Origin: Saprospiraceae bacterium | GTDB lineage: Bacteria > Bacteroidota > Bacteroidia > Chitinophagales > Saprospiraceae | Length of the DNA stretch: 64,000 nucleotides | NCBI GenBank assembly: GCA_016722285.1 | Contig: JADKGI010000006.1 | Coordinates: forward strand, 124,001-188,000 | Reading direction: 5' to 3' | In this document: positions 40,645-51,705 of the stretch, in pieces | How the letters are laid out: every line of letters begins with the position of its first letter | How positions within the stretch are numbered: position 1 is the first letter of the stretch | Notes under the pieces: model-generated | Database searches by the model: none | What the model saw: only the letters and a program-made list of their open reading frames with translations | Told to the model about the DNA's origin: nothing | Program-made: the position numbers and the translations under genes

Positions 40645-41547
40645 TTAAAAAAATACTTCCTGTACTACCCGAAATGTATTGGCATGGGCATCAATAATAT
40701 CTGATAATTTTGGAGAATATCCTCCCCCCATAGATATAGCTGTTGGGATTTTGTTCTCTTTAGCAATTTTGACAACCAATTTATCCCTTTCCATGGCTCC
40801 CCGTTTAGATAGTCCAAGCCTGCCTAACTTATCTGTAGCCAAAACATCCACACCTGCCAGATAGAAGATGAAATCTGGTTTGTTTTCTTCTATTAACCTG
40901 GGTAGGATATTTCCTAGTGTTTTTATATATTGATTATCGTCGGTGCCATCGGGCAGGCCGATATCCAGACTGGAATTTTCTTTTCTTGATGGATAGTTTC
41001 TCTCACCATGCATTGAAAAAGTAAATACTTTTGGATCATGCTCAAATATTTTTGCTGTCCCATTTCCCTGATGCACGTCCAGATCAATTATCATAATATT
41101 GTTACAGAGATGGTTTGCAATTAGTAAATTGCTTGAAATAGCTATATCATTGAAAATACAAAAGCCTTCACCTTTGTCAGCATATGCGTGATGGGTTCCT
41201 CCTGCGATATTCATCGAAATGCCATATTCCATTGCAAATTGGGCGCACATCCATGTTCCATTTGAAATATGTTTTCCTCTGGTTATCAGCTGTTCTGACA
41301 TAGGAAATCCTATATTTCGAATTTCTTTTTGGTTTAATGTGAGGCCATTTAATTTCGTTAAATAAGATTCAGTGTGTGTCAACAGTATCATTTCATCTGT
41401 CAGAATGCCTGGGTTGAAGAAATTTTCGTTTTCTGCGGTACCTTCATATACTAATTGTTCGGGTAGGAGGTCATATTTTGACATAGGAAATCGATGGCCT
41501 TCAGGCAAATCATATCTGTAAATCGGAGACCAGGCTATCTTCAGCAT
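40645..41547 (-). CDS. Histone deacetylase family protein (AcuC/HDAC-like)
   Basis: This 300-residue zinc hydrolase of the arginase/deacetylase fold has the paired histidines GGTHHAYADKGEGFC, zinc ligands in IIDLDVHQGNGTA and the later Asp in YLAGVDVLATDKLG. Bacterial members remove acetyl groups from proteins, acetoin-related substrates or polyamines; the substrate is unknown here. It starts 2 bases after the stop of the T9SS type B gene and is probably co-transcribed with it. Confidence 0.9.
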   Translation of the reverse strand: MLKIAWSPIYRYDLPEGHRFPMSKYDLLPEQLVYEGTAENENFFNPGILTDEMILLTHTESYLTKLNGLTLNQKEIRNIGFPMSEQLITRGKHISNGTWMCAQFAMEYGISMNIAGGTHHAYADKGEGFCIFNDIAISSNLLIANHLCNNIMIIDLDVHQGNGTAKIFEHDPKVFTFSMHGERNYPSRKENSSLDIGLPDGTDDNQYIKTLGNILPRLIEENKPDFIFYLAGVDVLATDKLGRLGLSKRGAMERDKLVVKIAKENKIPTAISMGGGYSPKLSDIIDAHANTFRVVQEVFF

Positions 41548-41549
41548 AG

Positions 41550-44500
41550 TTATCTTATCAATGTGACGGTTCCTGTATATTTTTCTGGAAATTCCTTGCC
41601 GGGTACTTCCAGCTCAAGATAGTAAATAAAAACACCTGGTTGAATGGATATACCATCAAAATATCCATTCCATCCATACTGAGTGTCGTTTGCCGGCACA
41701 TTATGAATTGAAAAAACAGTATTACCCCATCTGTCATATATTGACATAGATTTTATTTTGCCGTGAATACTTTTAGGTAGCTGAACATAAAATATATCAT
41801 TTATTCCATCATTATCAGGACTGAAAATGTTGGGAATGATGATTTCAGTGTTAATTTTTTCTACTTCAACATTTGTTTCACCAATACAGTCTATCCCATA
41901 AAGATAGGTCAAATTAAAGATCGTAGTTTCGGGAGGATCAGCGATCGGATCAAAACAATTATCACAAGTCAGATACAGTGATGGTTTCCAATTCAAATTG
42001 TAAATATCAATTATGGAGGCTGAGGCTACAACCAAAATTTGTGTTTTCCCATCAGATGTATAATTTTTAGTTATATCTACTTTTGGCTTGTTAATTTCTG
42101 GGACCTGGACCGAAACAGTTTTATAACATCCTGCAGAATTCATGAGTTGAATTTTATGAAGTCCCACGTTAAGGAGGGTATTGTATGGCAAATTCAGGAG
42201 CGAATCCTGTTTATATCCATCAATATAGATATCAAAAGGACCATTGTGCGAAGCATTGGTAATATAGATGACAGCGTCGGAATTTTGGCAATCCGAAATA
42301 ATCTTTTCATCAAAAGAAAAATCAGAAAATAGCAACTCAACATTTATTATACTATCGCAACCATTTATTGACTTTCCAGTGAGGATTATTTTACCTTTTG
42401 GATTTGATTTATCAAATATCGTGTTTTCAATTTTATAATTAAATAAATCATTACAAGTACTGAATTTGACATTTGAATCAGATTTATTCAGATAATTAAG
42501 GTTTATGTCTATAATGCTATCACAACCATTGGCTGAACCTTTGGTGAGGACTACAATTCCTTTTGGATTGTTTTTGTTAAAAATTTTATTCCCTACCGAA
42601 AATTGAAAATATTCATCACATATATCCTGATTAATTATTCTAATTTCAGGCGAAATAAATTTTATAGATACAGTTATAATACTATCACATCCAAGGAAAT
42701 TAGCCCCGGATAAGATTACATTTCCTGAAGGATTTAATCGGTCAAAAGTCTTACCCGCAATGATAAATACGGAATCAGGATTACAAAATTCAGCTTGGAA
42801 TTCATATACTGAAGGCGAATTAAATGTCAGATTAACCGAAACAATACTGTCGCATCCATTTACATTTGTAAGCATTACATCACCTTTCGGGTTGGACTTA
42901 TCGAATGTTGTATTACCTATGTTAAAGCTGAAATTTTTATCACATGTCGGAATGTTGATTTGGGTTGGTTGAGTAATATCATAAAAATGAAGAGTTACCA
43001 AGATTAAACTATCGCATGTTTCGGGATTTTCAGAATTTTTTATAGTACTTCCGGATAGGTGATTTGAATCATAAGTATCATTTTCTATTTTCAATGACTG
43101 ACCGGTACAAAGCCACGGATCAATTTGCCTTTTAGGTAACGATATCGCCAGAACAGTTATTGAATCAGTATATTTATATATGCATTCATTCGCTGATTCC
43201 ATTAGGGCTATCAATAAAAATGGTGTAAATGTTTCCTGCTTCAATATTATTGAAATCATACGGACCGGTTTCTTTCGCACAGACTTCAAAGGATTGATTT
43301 ATCGTATCAGATAGAGTGAAAACGCTTTTGTATTGTTGTCCAAAATTCCCCAGTATGGTAACATATATTTTTGACCCGTTGCCAGCATTGCTGTTTATTA
43401 TTATTTTATCGCATTCACCTGTACATATTTTTGGCTCTGCAGATATATTAAGTAGAGGTTTTGCATTTTTAGTAAAGGTAATTTCAGAAGTATCAGGCAA
43501 GCAAACATGGCCTTCTCCGACAATGTATTTAAAAGTCAAATTCGGGGTATTTTCTATGACATATTTTCCATCCTGAATTGGCAAATTGTCTAAATAGAAA
43601 ATTCCATCCATATCAGCATTGGGGTTAAGATAATCCCAAAGCGAAACACTAATTTTTTCGCATGTAAAATGAATCAGAGTGTCATACCCTGCAAATGATT
43701 TTTTCTGAAGTACAATATTTATCACCGCAGTATCGCTGGGACATGGAAGTGCATTTTTGAAAATATAATTTATAAAAAATGATCCATCTTCGCTTTCTGA
43801 AGTATTCCATAAATTATTATTAATATCAGGTATCATGGCAAAGTTGTCTATAATACCCCCATTGAAGGGCTCATTAACAAGTGCTCCGATGTCTATTGCA
43901 GCACCAATACATTGATTCAGATAAATATCAGGTCCGGCTACATTATTTTTTACCAACTCAATTAGTATGAATGCTGTATCAGGATCACAAATTCCATCGG
44001 ACGCAATATATTCAAAGCTATATGATCCGGGTGTTAAAGATGAAAGATCTACATCACTGGTGTTAGTTAAATCTACATCGATATCGGTGTGTTGTATCCA
44101 ATACCCAGTATCATCCCGCAATCCTGTCAAAGAATCGAAATTAACATAGTCTCTTGATGAAGAACAAAGCGTAATATTGGAATCGTTGCCGGCATGATTT
44201 TTTGACAGATGTATAGTAATCAGCGATGAATCATTTTTGCATTTAGGATCATTAATAATGTAATAGAAATATTGGTTACCAACGTTCAGGCTGGAAATGT
44301 CAAATTGCGAAGCGTTTATTATACTGTCTCCTGAATAATTCCAAATCCCATTTGGATTGACGTTTTTGCCCAGAAGTGTATTTAGATCTATTGCTGTATC
44401 CGTGCTTTTACATATATAAATGGATGTATCAGGTCCGGCATCAGTTATCGTAATGTTGAGATCAAAAGTCGATCCACATTGATCAGATTCTGGAGTAAAT

Positions 44501-45427
44501 GTATAGGTCTTTGAAACGTTTGCATCAAATGCAGGAGACCAAAAACCGGATATTCCATTTTTTGAAACGAGAGGTAATGTTACATCCTGCCCTTTACAAA
44601 TACTTATAAATTCATCAAAAGCGGGATTCACTACTGGCCTTATCACAGCAGATATGCTATTAGAAGTGATACATCCTTGCATATCTGTAACACTCAAAGT
44701 GTAAGTATCTCCATTTTTTGCACCGTCGACGGTGGTATTTAATGATGTCGGATTGGAAATGGTTCCGGGGCCTTCCCATAAAATTTTTGATATATTCAAA
44801 GGCATACTGAGTGATGACTTCAGTACTAATAATTCGTTTACGCAAGTGGGCAATGAAGCTATATTAGCGATAGTCCCGTCCCGGCAATTGACTTTAAGAT
44901 TGCCGAAGATATTCTACTTCTGTACTTCCCCAATTCTGATTTATTATACTAATACCCAATCTAGAAGCACCATTAGTGCACCCTGACCATTTTATTTCCC
45001 CAAAGCTCCGGGTTTCTTTAACAATACCGATGAGTTCAGTATAAACTACTGAGCCGTCCAATGAGAGCTCAGCATATAAAAAATCCCAGCAATCCTTGCA
45101 TCCGCCATTGGACGGATTCTTAGGGTCGCCATTGCACCCAAAAATACATTCGTCAGGTGATTCCATATTTCCATTGCCAACCCAACCTAAAGGAAAAGAG
45201 TAATCCATGCTGAAACTTACAGATGAACAATTCGAAATATCTACAGAAAAAGAATCTAAAACTGGGCCATCTGTATTCTTGTGTGATTTCCCGGGATTGG
45301 TCCAGATAGTATTTTGTGCCTGTGATGACCCAAGGAGGCACATAAAAGATATGAATAAAATATATTCTGAATAATTTCTAACCGATATACAAGTAGTAAC
45401 AATAATATTTCTATTTTTCAAAGCCAT
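41550..45427 (-). CDS. T9SS type B surface protein with GCDSI repeats and CHU_C domain (two frameshifts)
   Basis: About 1,290 residues. A signal peptide (ending MCLLGSSQAQ) is followed by a region with several Cys pairs, Ig-like modules with cysteines and SxxxF strands, then four or five ~62-residue repeats (F-DKSNPKG-V-LT...NGCDSIVSVNL), and a gliding-motility-associated C-terminal domain opening IIPNIFSPDNDGINDIF and ending YTGTVTLIR. Fragments lie at 44894-45427, 43186-44853 and 41550-43289. The breaks are near 44912 (rejoined as STEVDIFGNLKVNCRDGTI) and near 43197 (SPNGSANECIYKY). The likely role is adhesion or motility at the surface. Confidence 0.8.
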
Positions 45428-46717
45428 ATTCAAACAGCTTTTCACCTTTTGAATTTTGAATTCAACCATTAGTTTTCTGTTTTTAGTTTCCTCCGGATAT
45501 TTTGAAAGTAGCAAATTTCTTACCCCTATCATCGATCCGGGTATTCTTAAGGTATTAGGCTCATTATGAAGTCCGGTGCTGGAAGTGATAGCTGAACTTG
45601 TGACGTCAAAGAATACATTTCCTTTTGATGTTTTAAGTTTGCATATCTCAGAATGATGCCTGTCTCCGGTTATAAAAACTACTCCTTTTATATTATTATC
45701 ATCCAAAAACTGTATTAATTCGTCCCTTTCGGATTCATAATTTGAGAAATTTTCATAAACCTTAGCATCATTTAAAAACTGGCCCCCGACACAGATAAAC
45801 TTATAATTTGCCTGTGAATTCAGAAGAGATTCTTTGAGCCAATATTTTTGCTGCTCACCTAATATGGTTCCGTTTTCCCTATCGACGGTTCTGTACCACC
45901 TATCGTCAAGCATAAAAAACTGACAATCACTCCACATAAAACTGCTGGTAACACCATCAGTGTGACCCGACCCATAAGACTCTGAAGGCCAGAAATCCTT
46001 AAATGCATCCAAAGAATGGTACTTGAGTGGATAAGTCCAGTCAGAATCATTCGGGCCATAATCATGGTCATCCCAGGTTGCATAATTCGGAGCAAGTGCC
46101 AACAAAGATTGTAAGCCCGGAAATGAACGAGTTTGTGTATTTCGGTAGTAAATACCTGACCTGCTTTCAAAATCACCTTCCCTCAAATAAATGTTGTCCC
46201 CAAGCCAAACCATTAAGTCCGGCTTGGCATTTCGCATATGATCAAGTATTTCGTACTCACCTCCATACGGGGTTCCGGGCCTATCATATAAAGAATCATT
46301 TACATAGAAACATGAAGCTGCCACAAAGGAAAAATCAGGAGGGTTTTTCCTGTATTGCCAATGTTCCTGTGTACTGAACTCAAGAGGATAACTAAATGTG
46401 ACAGGTTGATTATTAATGAATACGCTATATTCATATTTTGTACCGGTTTTCAAATTTGGTAAATGTACAGCGGCAGTAAATCCTTTTTCAGGCATAGTTT
46501 TAACAACCATAGATTTGTTTCCGGTGCCTTGGCTACCTTTTTCTTTGTAGGTAAAAAATATGTTGGCCGCTGATTTTGTCTGGAGCCATAAGGTAGCGTC
46601 CCTTAATGTTACTGGTCCCAACATCGGACCGCTTTGCAACATGCTCTTTTGTGAAGATAGAAACGCTGAATTCAAAAAATAAACAAAAGCCAGAAGGAAA
46701 TAAATTTTATATTTCAT
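45411..46717 (-). CDS. PhoD-like alkaline phosphatase / phosphodiesterase (frameshift near the end)
   Basis: The protein has a signal peptide, an N-terminal fibronectin-like domain (about 25-115) and a PhoD-type metallophosphatase domain with MVWLGDNIYLREGD, YATWDDHDYGPND and VFITGDRHHSE. PhoD enzymes release phosphate from phosphodiesters outside the cytoplasm. Uncorrected, the frame runs into the next gene's signal peptide. Restoring one base in the run at 45454-45457 gives VEFKNSKGEKLFEYGFEK and a stop at 45411, which is where family members end. Start 46717 is chosen because the signal peptide begins there. Confidence 0.85.
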
Positions 46718-46972
46718 TATAATAAATATTTTTAAAGTGCAGTGAAACATCAAGTCATTCAATTTATAAAATATCTGGTTTTAATAAATTGATGTAAATC
46801 TGCTCAAATATATATTTTTTTAGATTCATTATTACCTAATCACCTTATTTTTGGATTGAAATTAATCATACACAAACAATTACGATATTAGATAATAGTC
46901 AACAAGACTAAGTACCACCACTAAATACATATAATATATTCCGTACTGTATCTGAAAAATAAGAAATAACGG

Positions 46973-47687
46973 CTAATATAATTCCCGGAGATATAACTGG
47001 ATGGTGTTTTTTAATCCCAAATACATGGCATCGCAAACGAGTGCATGGCCGATCGAAACTTCGAGCAAATTGGGAATATGGGACTTAAAGAAGTTTAAAT
47101 TTTCGAGATTCAGATCATGCCCTGCATTTATTCCCAGATTGATTGAATTACATATTGCTGCTGCTTGTGCAAAGGGTAAAATGGCTTCATCCTTATCTTC
47201 AGTAAAATCATGGGCATACGGGCGGTATAAAACTCTATCCGATCTGCCTGTATTTTTTTTAGCGGCGTATAATTGTTCAGATATTGGGTCAATAAACAGG
47301 CTTACTCTGATACCTGCATCATGAAGTTTGGAGATTATTTCAGTAAGAAATGTCTTATTTTTTATAACGTCCCAACCATTGTCAGAAGTAAGGGCTCCTG
47401 GCAAATCCGGTACCAAAGTACATTGGTGCGGGCTTATTTTTCAGCACTAAATCAATAAATTCCACAGAAGGATAGCCTTCTATGTTAAATTCTGTAGTAA
47501 CAACAGATTTCAATAAAGGTATATCACTAAATTTGACGTGTCTTTGGTCTGGTCTGGGGTGGACGGTAATACCTTCAGCACCGAATTCTTCACAATCTAA
47601 AGCAGTTTTGACCAAATCAGGATAATTAGCTCCTCTGGAATTTCTAATAAGGGCTATTTTGTTTATATTTACGCTAAGTTTGGTCAT
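46973..47687 (-). CDS. pdxJ: Pyridoxine 5'-phosphate synthase (one frameshift)
   Basis: PdxJ condenses 1-deoxyxylulose 5-phosphate with 3-amino-2-oxopropyl phosphate in vitamin B6 synthesis. Signatures are LSVNINKIALIRNSRG at the start, GITVHPRPDQRHV, FNIEGYP, VSLFIDPI and GINAGHDLN. Fragments 47382-47687 and 46973-47416 join if one base is removed from the GGG at 47430-47432, giving KPHQCTLVPD. The joined length, about 238 residues, is normal. It follows the bifunctional nuclease gene by 42 bases. Confidence 0.92.
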
Positions 47688-47729
47688 ATTATTATTGAAT
47701 AGTCTGAGATAAATTCTAAATAGTAAAAT

Positions 47730-48306
47730 CAGGAATCCTGACTTTTTTTACTACTGATGATATCTCTGATTTGAGCCGCTTTTTCATAATCTTCTTTTTG
47801 AAGGGCTTCTTCAAGTAGTTTCTCCAAACTTGCCGTGTTCATATCTTCAATAGACGTTGACTTTGCGAGGATAGGTGTTTTTGTTGTTTTTCTTCATCAT
47901 CCAGGATTACTCCGGCACTTTCCATTATAAATTCAAAAGTATAAATGGGACATCCGTATCTGACTGCCATAGCTATTGCGTCAGAAGTTCTGGCATCTAT
48001 CTGCATGACGTTGCCATCCTGAACACATATGAGCTGTGCATAAAATATTCCATCAAGTAAATTATTAATAAGAACTTCTTTTAGTTCAATTTCATACGCA
48101 TCCAATGTATTTTTAAATAGATCATGGGTCAGAGGTCTGTTCGGAGTCATATTTTCAAGCGCCACAGCAATAGCTTGTGCCTCAAACCCACCAATAACTA
48201 TCGGTAACCTTCTTTTTCCCTTTTCCTCACCCAACACCACGGCATAATTGTGAGATTGTGTCACACTATGAGACAAAGCCATGATATCTAACCGTACTTT
48301 CTTCAT
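47730..48306 (-). CDS. Bifunctional nuclease family protein with UvrB/UvrC motif (one frameshift)
   Basis: The DUF151 bifunctional nuclease domain (residues 1 to about 140; LPIVIGGFEAQAIAVAL, DARTSDAIAMAVR) is followed by a UvrB/UvrC-interaction motif (LEEALQKEDYEKAAQIRDII). The two parts are separated by a frame change in the T run (plus strand) at 47878-47882; adding one base gives KQQKTPILAKSTSIED and a stop at 47730. Uncorrected the ORF is 47839-48306. Homologues carry both parts. Its DNA/RNA-cleaving role is established only for a few family members. Confidence 0.88.
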
Positions 48307-48328
48307 TATTAAGTTTATAATTGAAATG

Positions 48329-48336
48329 CAAATCTA
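48329..48336 (-). promoter_or_regulatory. -7 box for the nuclease-pdxJ unit
   Basis: TAGATTTG on the minus strand matches TAnnTTTG, 23 bases upstream of the nuclease ATG. The remaining divergent gap to 48609 shows no other recognised feature. Confidence 0.5.
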
Positions 48337-48609
48337 AAAAATATATTTCTATTCGATGGAGGAACAGCCTGAATTTAGTTGCTGGCCCCCATATGTTATA
48401 ATATTCTTCTTAAAATAGTTGACCCTAATGGTATGTTTGAATTTTATCAAAAACTCAGATTCACCTCACAGTTGCGACAGTGTTTGTATGTTTATCTGTG
48501 TCAAGTCCCGTTGAGTTTGTAACCTTCACAAAAATCTTAGCTGCAAACCCAAACTTCATATACTTAAAACCAAAATCAGAGATACTTGTTCTGTAGAAAA
48601 AATAAATAT

Positions 48610-48777
48610 ATGTTTGGACTTTTTAAAAAGAAAAGTAAGAATGAAATCTTAATGATTCAATATAAGAAATTAATGGAAGAAGCATTCAGGTTATCCAAAA
48701 TAAACAGGGCTGAAAGTGATTCAAAAATTGCAGAGGCTAATGAATTAATAGAAGGTATAGATCAAAATAAAGAATAA
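48610..48777 (+). CDS. Lacal_2735-like (DUF6435) small protein
   Basis: This 55-residue protein, MFGLFKKKSKNEILMIQY at the start, is charged and helical and matches the small Lacal_2735/DUF6435 family of marine and sludge Bacteroidota. The function is unknown. An in-frame ATG at 48586 would add eight residues, but the family begins with MFGLFKKK. The next gene starts 4 bases after its stop. Confidence 0.75.
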   Translation: MFGLFKKKSKNEILMIQYKKLMEEAFRLSKINRAESDSKIAEANELIEGIDQNKE

Positions 48778-48781
48778 AAGA

Positions 48782-49294
48782 TTGAAAATAGTCTTAACAG
48801 GACCAGAGTCATCCGGTAAAACTACATTAGCATCCTGGATAGCAATGTCATATGGTATGCGTCTTGTCCATGAACTCGCTCGGGATTATTTGCTTTTGCA
48901 AACAAATGGGTATAATGAAAATTCAGTTCGTGAGATTGCTTTGCTTCAAATGTGGGAAGAGAGAACAGCAGAAAAAATTTCTGATTTAGTAGTGTGTGAT
49001 ACAGATTTACTGACTATTTTGATTTGGCAGAGTGAAAAGTTTGGACATTATGATGTTGACTTGTATAGCAAATGGGTCAATTCAAGAGTTGATATGTATT
49101 ATTTATGCAGTCCTGATATACCGTGGGAGCAGGACTCCTTGAGAGAAAATGAACATGACAGGAGCAGACTTTTCAACATTTATGAAAAGATGCTTTGTGA
49201 GCATTCAAAAAAATTCACTTTAATCTCAGGTGATTTTCAAACAAGAAAGAACGAAATTACCCAATCTTTATTTCTCCTTCTCAATAGGTTGTAA
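48782..49294 (+). CDS. NadR-like nicotinamide riboside kinase / AAA ATPase
   Basis: This 170-residue P-loop kinase has Walker A GPESSGKTTLAS at 7-18, a Walker B-like VVCDTDLLT and the family segment LCSPDIPWEQDSLREN. It resembles the C-terminal kinase domain of NadR, which phosphorylates nicotinamide riboside to NMN. No adenylyltransferase or repressor domain is attached. The start is TTG. Confidence 0.85.
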   Translation: MKIVLTGPESSGKTTLASWIAMSYGMRLVHELARDYLLLQTNGYNENSVREIALLQMWEERTAEKISDLVVCDTDLLTILIWQSEKFGHYDVDLYSKWVNSRVDMYYLCSPDIPWEQDSLRENEHDRSRLFNIYEKMLCEHSKKFTLISGDFQTRKNEITQSLFLLLNRL

Positions 49295-49334
49295 CATTTG
49301 TTACATTGATATGACTAAGATCATATTACCTTTG
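49290..49334 (+). promoter_or_regulatory. CRP/FNR-like palindrome and promoter of the sulfur island
   Basis: A perfect palindrome TGTAAC-ATTT-GTTACA (49290-49305) directly abuts a -33 TTG (49306-49308). An 18-base spacer follows, then TACCTTTG (49327-49334), a full Bacteroidota promoter match. With initiation near 49340 the palindrome centre lies about -42, the position used by class II CRP/FNR activators. The operator overlaps the stop codon of the preceding kinase gene. Confidence 0.6.
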
Positions 49335-49358
49335 TGACTTAAATCATAAAAAGTCATC

Positions 49359-50159
49359 ATGCAGGAATTATTTGGTTACCTCGCTTCTGTTTTAATTGGT
49401 GTGTCATTAGGCCTGATCGGCAGTGGAGGAAGTATATTGACTGTGCCGGTTTTAGTCTATCTTTTTTTGGTGGATGCGGTTGCAGCTACGTCATATTCTT
49501 TATTCATAGTGGGCTTTACGGCGGCATTAGGTAGTGTGCAGTATTTTAGAAAAGATTTGGTCAATGTACGCACAGCTATAGTTTTTGGAATACCATCCAT
49601 TATTGCAGTATTTCTTACCAGAGCTTATATAGTTCCTGCGATACCTAAACAAGTATTTCAAGTGGGTGACTTTGTAGTTACTAAGAGTATATTACTACTA
49701 CTTATGTTTGCCTTACTTATGGTATTTTCAGCCTATAGTATGATTAAAAAATCCGAAATAAAGGAAAGTGAAACTTCTGGTCCTCAGAAATTTAATTATC
49801 CAGTAATATTGATTGAAGGATTGGTTGTGGGGCTAATAACCGGATTGGTTGGTGCCGGGGGAGGATTTCTTATTATTCCCGCCTTAGTGTTGTTTTCAAA
49901 ACTTCCAATGAAAGAAGCAGTAGGAACATCATTAGTAATAATTGCAGCTAAATCTTTAATTGGATTTTTTGGTGAAAGTGGTGAGACCTTTATTGACTGG
50001 CTACTTATAAGTAAAATTTCTTTATTTGCGGGGGTAGGAATTTTTGTTGGCATTTACCTTTCAAAAAAGATTGATGGTGCTAAGTTAAAACCCATTTTTG
50101 GATGGTTTGTCTTAGCTATGGGTATTTATATAATACTTAAGGAAACTGTATTTTCCTGA
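49359..50159 (+). CDS. TauE/SafE family sulfite/anion exporter
   Basis: This 266-residue integral membrane protein has about eight helices and two copies of the glycine-rich family motif (GLIGSGGSILTVPVL near residue 18 and GLVGAGGGFLIIPAL near 165). Family members export sulfite, sulfoacetate or related anions. It is the first gene of the sulfur island and directly follows the palindrome-promoter. Confidence 0.9.
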   Translation: MQELFGYLASVLIGVSLGLIGSGGSILTVPVLVYLFLVDAVAATSYSLFIVGFTAALGSVQYFRKDLVNVRTAIVFGIPSIIAVFLTRAYIVPAIPKQVFQVGDFVVTKSILLLLMFALLMVFSAYSMIKKSEIKESETSGPQKFNYPVILIEGLVVGLITGLVGAGGGFLIIPALVLFSKLPMKEAVGTSLVIIAAKSLIGFFGESGETFIDWLLISKISLFAGVGIFVGIYLSKKIDGAKLKPIFGWFVLAMGIYIILKETVFS

Positions 50160-50267
50160 ATTTCAATAATATACTGAGTTTTATCACATTTTTATGATAT
50201 TTGTATTTACAGCAGATAGCCAATTTTTATAATTTTTAATAAATTTACATACTAATATTTCAATTCT

Positions 50268-51671
50268 ATGTTATTTCAACACATTTATGATAAGAGTTTG
50301 GCACAGGCCAGTTATTTTATAGGTTGTCAGAAATCAAGCGTTGCAGCTGTTATTGATCCCAAAAGAGACGTTGACACTTATATCGAGATTGCAAAACAAA
50401 ACAATATGCAGATCACGCATATTTTTGAGACACACATCCACGCAGATTTTCTTTCCGGATCAAGGGAACTTGCAGCTTTGACAGGAGCCGAAATGTTTTT
50501 ATCAGACGAAGGCGGCTCAGATTGGCAATATGAATTTCCCCACAAAGGTATCAGGGATGGAGATAAAATAGCCTTAGGCAATCTAATTTTTGAAGTTATT
50601 CACACACCAGGGCATACTCCTGAGAGTGTCAGCTTTCTGCTTACTGATAAGCCGGCAAGTAAGGAACCAGTTATGTTATTCACTGGCGATTTTGTTTTTG
50701 TCGGAGATGTGGGGAGACCTGATTTGCTGGAAAAAGCGGCTGGGATTAAAGGTACTCAGGATGCAGGCGCACGCCAAATGTTTGATTCAGTTCAGAAATT
50801 TAGTTTATTACCCGACTATCTGCAGGTATGGCCAGGGCATGGTGCCGGATCTGCATGTGGTAAAGCTTTAGGTGCAGTTCCAAGCACGACAGTTGGCTAT
50901 GAGAAAATCAGAAACTGGGCTTTGCAGTACAAGCAAGATCAAAATGGTTTTGTGGATTACCTTTTAGCGGATCAGCCTGAGCCTCCTAAGTATTTTGCTA
51001 TGATGAAAAAGCTTAATAAAGTCGCAAGACCTTTATTGACGTCTGTTCCAAAATTGAAATTATTAACAGGAGAGGATTTGAAGTCTGCAATGGACAAGGG
51101 GATAAAACTGATTGATACAAGAAATAAAAACGATTTTGCTAATGGGTTTATACCTGGAAGTATCAATATTCAAGCGAATAATTCTTTCTCAACCTGGGTA
51201 GGATGGTTTTTAAACTATGAAGAACCATTTATTTTACTTGCCGAAGAATCACAATTGGATGATATAACCCGAAAACTGATGCGCATCGGTCTGGATAATG
51301 TAATGGGTTATATTCCATCGACTGAAACATATACATCACTTGGAGCAAAACTTAACCAAATGAACCTGATAGATTTTGAAGACATCAAAAAATGTGTTGA
51401 CAAAAATGACTGTCAGATAATTGATCTCAGAGGTATTTCAGAATACAAGAGTGGACACATAAAAAATGCTGATAATATTTTTGTAGGTACTATACTTAAT
51501 AATATAGATAGAATAAACAAACTGGAAAGAGTCGTTATTCATTGTCAGAGCGGGGATCGATCTTCGATAGCATATTCATTACTTGCAAAAGAAGGTTTTA
51601 CAAATATTTTCAATTATTCCCCAGGTATGAATGAATGGATCGCTAATGAACAGGAAATAATCTTAAATTAA
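50268..51671 (+). CDS. CstB-like persulfide dioxygenase-rhodanese (MBL + two rhodanese domains)
   Basis: This 467-residue cytosolic protein has a metallo-beta-lactamase domain (ETHIHADF with His56, His58 and Asp60; HTPGHTPES; FTGDFVFVGDVGRPD), then a rhodanese domain without a catalytic cysteine (about 265-360) and a second rhodanese domain with active loop HCQSGDRSS (Cys426). This order matches CstB and ETHE1-rhodanese fusions, which oxidise low-molecular-weight persulfides to sulfite and transfer sulfane sulfur. The last His of HxHxDH is Phe here. Confidence 0.88.
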   Translation: MLFQHIYDKSLAQASYFIGCQKSSVAAVIDPKRDVDTYIEIAKQNNMQITHIFETHIHADFLSGSRELAALTGAEMFLSDEGGSDWQYEFPHKGIRDGDKIALGNLIFEVIHTPGHTPESVSFLLTDKPASKEPVMLFTGDFVFVGDVGRPDLLEKAAGIKGTQDAGARQMFDSVQKFSLLPDYLQVWPGHGAGSACGKALGAVPSTTVGYEKIRNWALQYKQDQNGFVDYLLADQPEPPKYFAMMKKLNKVARPLLTSVPKLKLLTGEDLKSAMDKGIKLIDTRNKNDFANGFIPGSINIQANNSFSTWVGWFLNYEEPFILLAEESQLDDITRKLMRIGLDNVMGYIPSTETYTSLGAKLNQMNLIDFEDIKKCVDKNDCQIIDLRGISEYKSGHIKNADNIFVGTILNNIDRINKLERVVIHCQSGDRSSIAYSLLAKEGFTNIFNYSPGMNEWIANEQEIILN

Positions 51672-51705
51672 TCTATCTTGTTTTAGATAATTAAATAATA
51701 GAATT

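Noticed and set aside
41550..43289. GCDSI repeats as evidence of a CRISPR-like or DNA-level repeat
   Set aside because: The repetition is clear only at protein level; the DNA copies have diverged, as expected for tandem surface modules.
44894..46762. A single long ORF that appears to fuse PhoD phosphatase with a surface protein
   Set aside because: The second half begins with its own signal peptide, and restoring one base near 45455 returns the family-typical PhoD end and a stop at 45411. The fusion is an artefact of the frame change.
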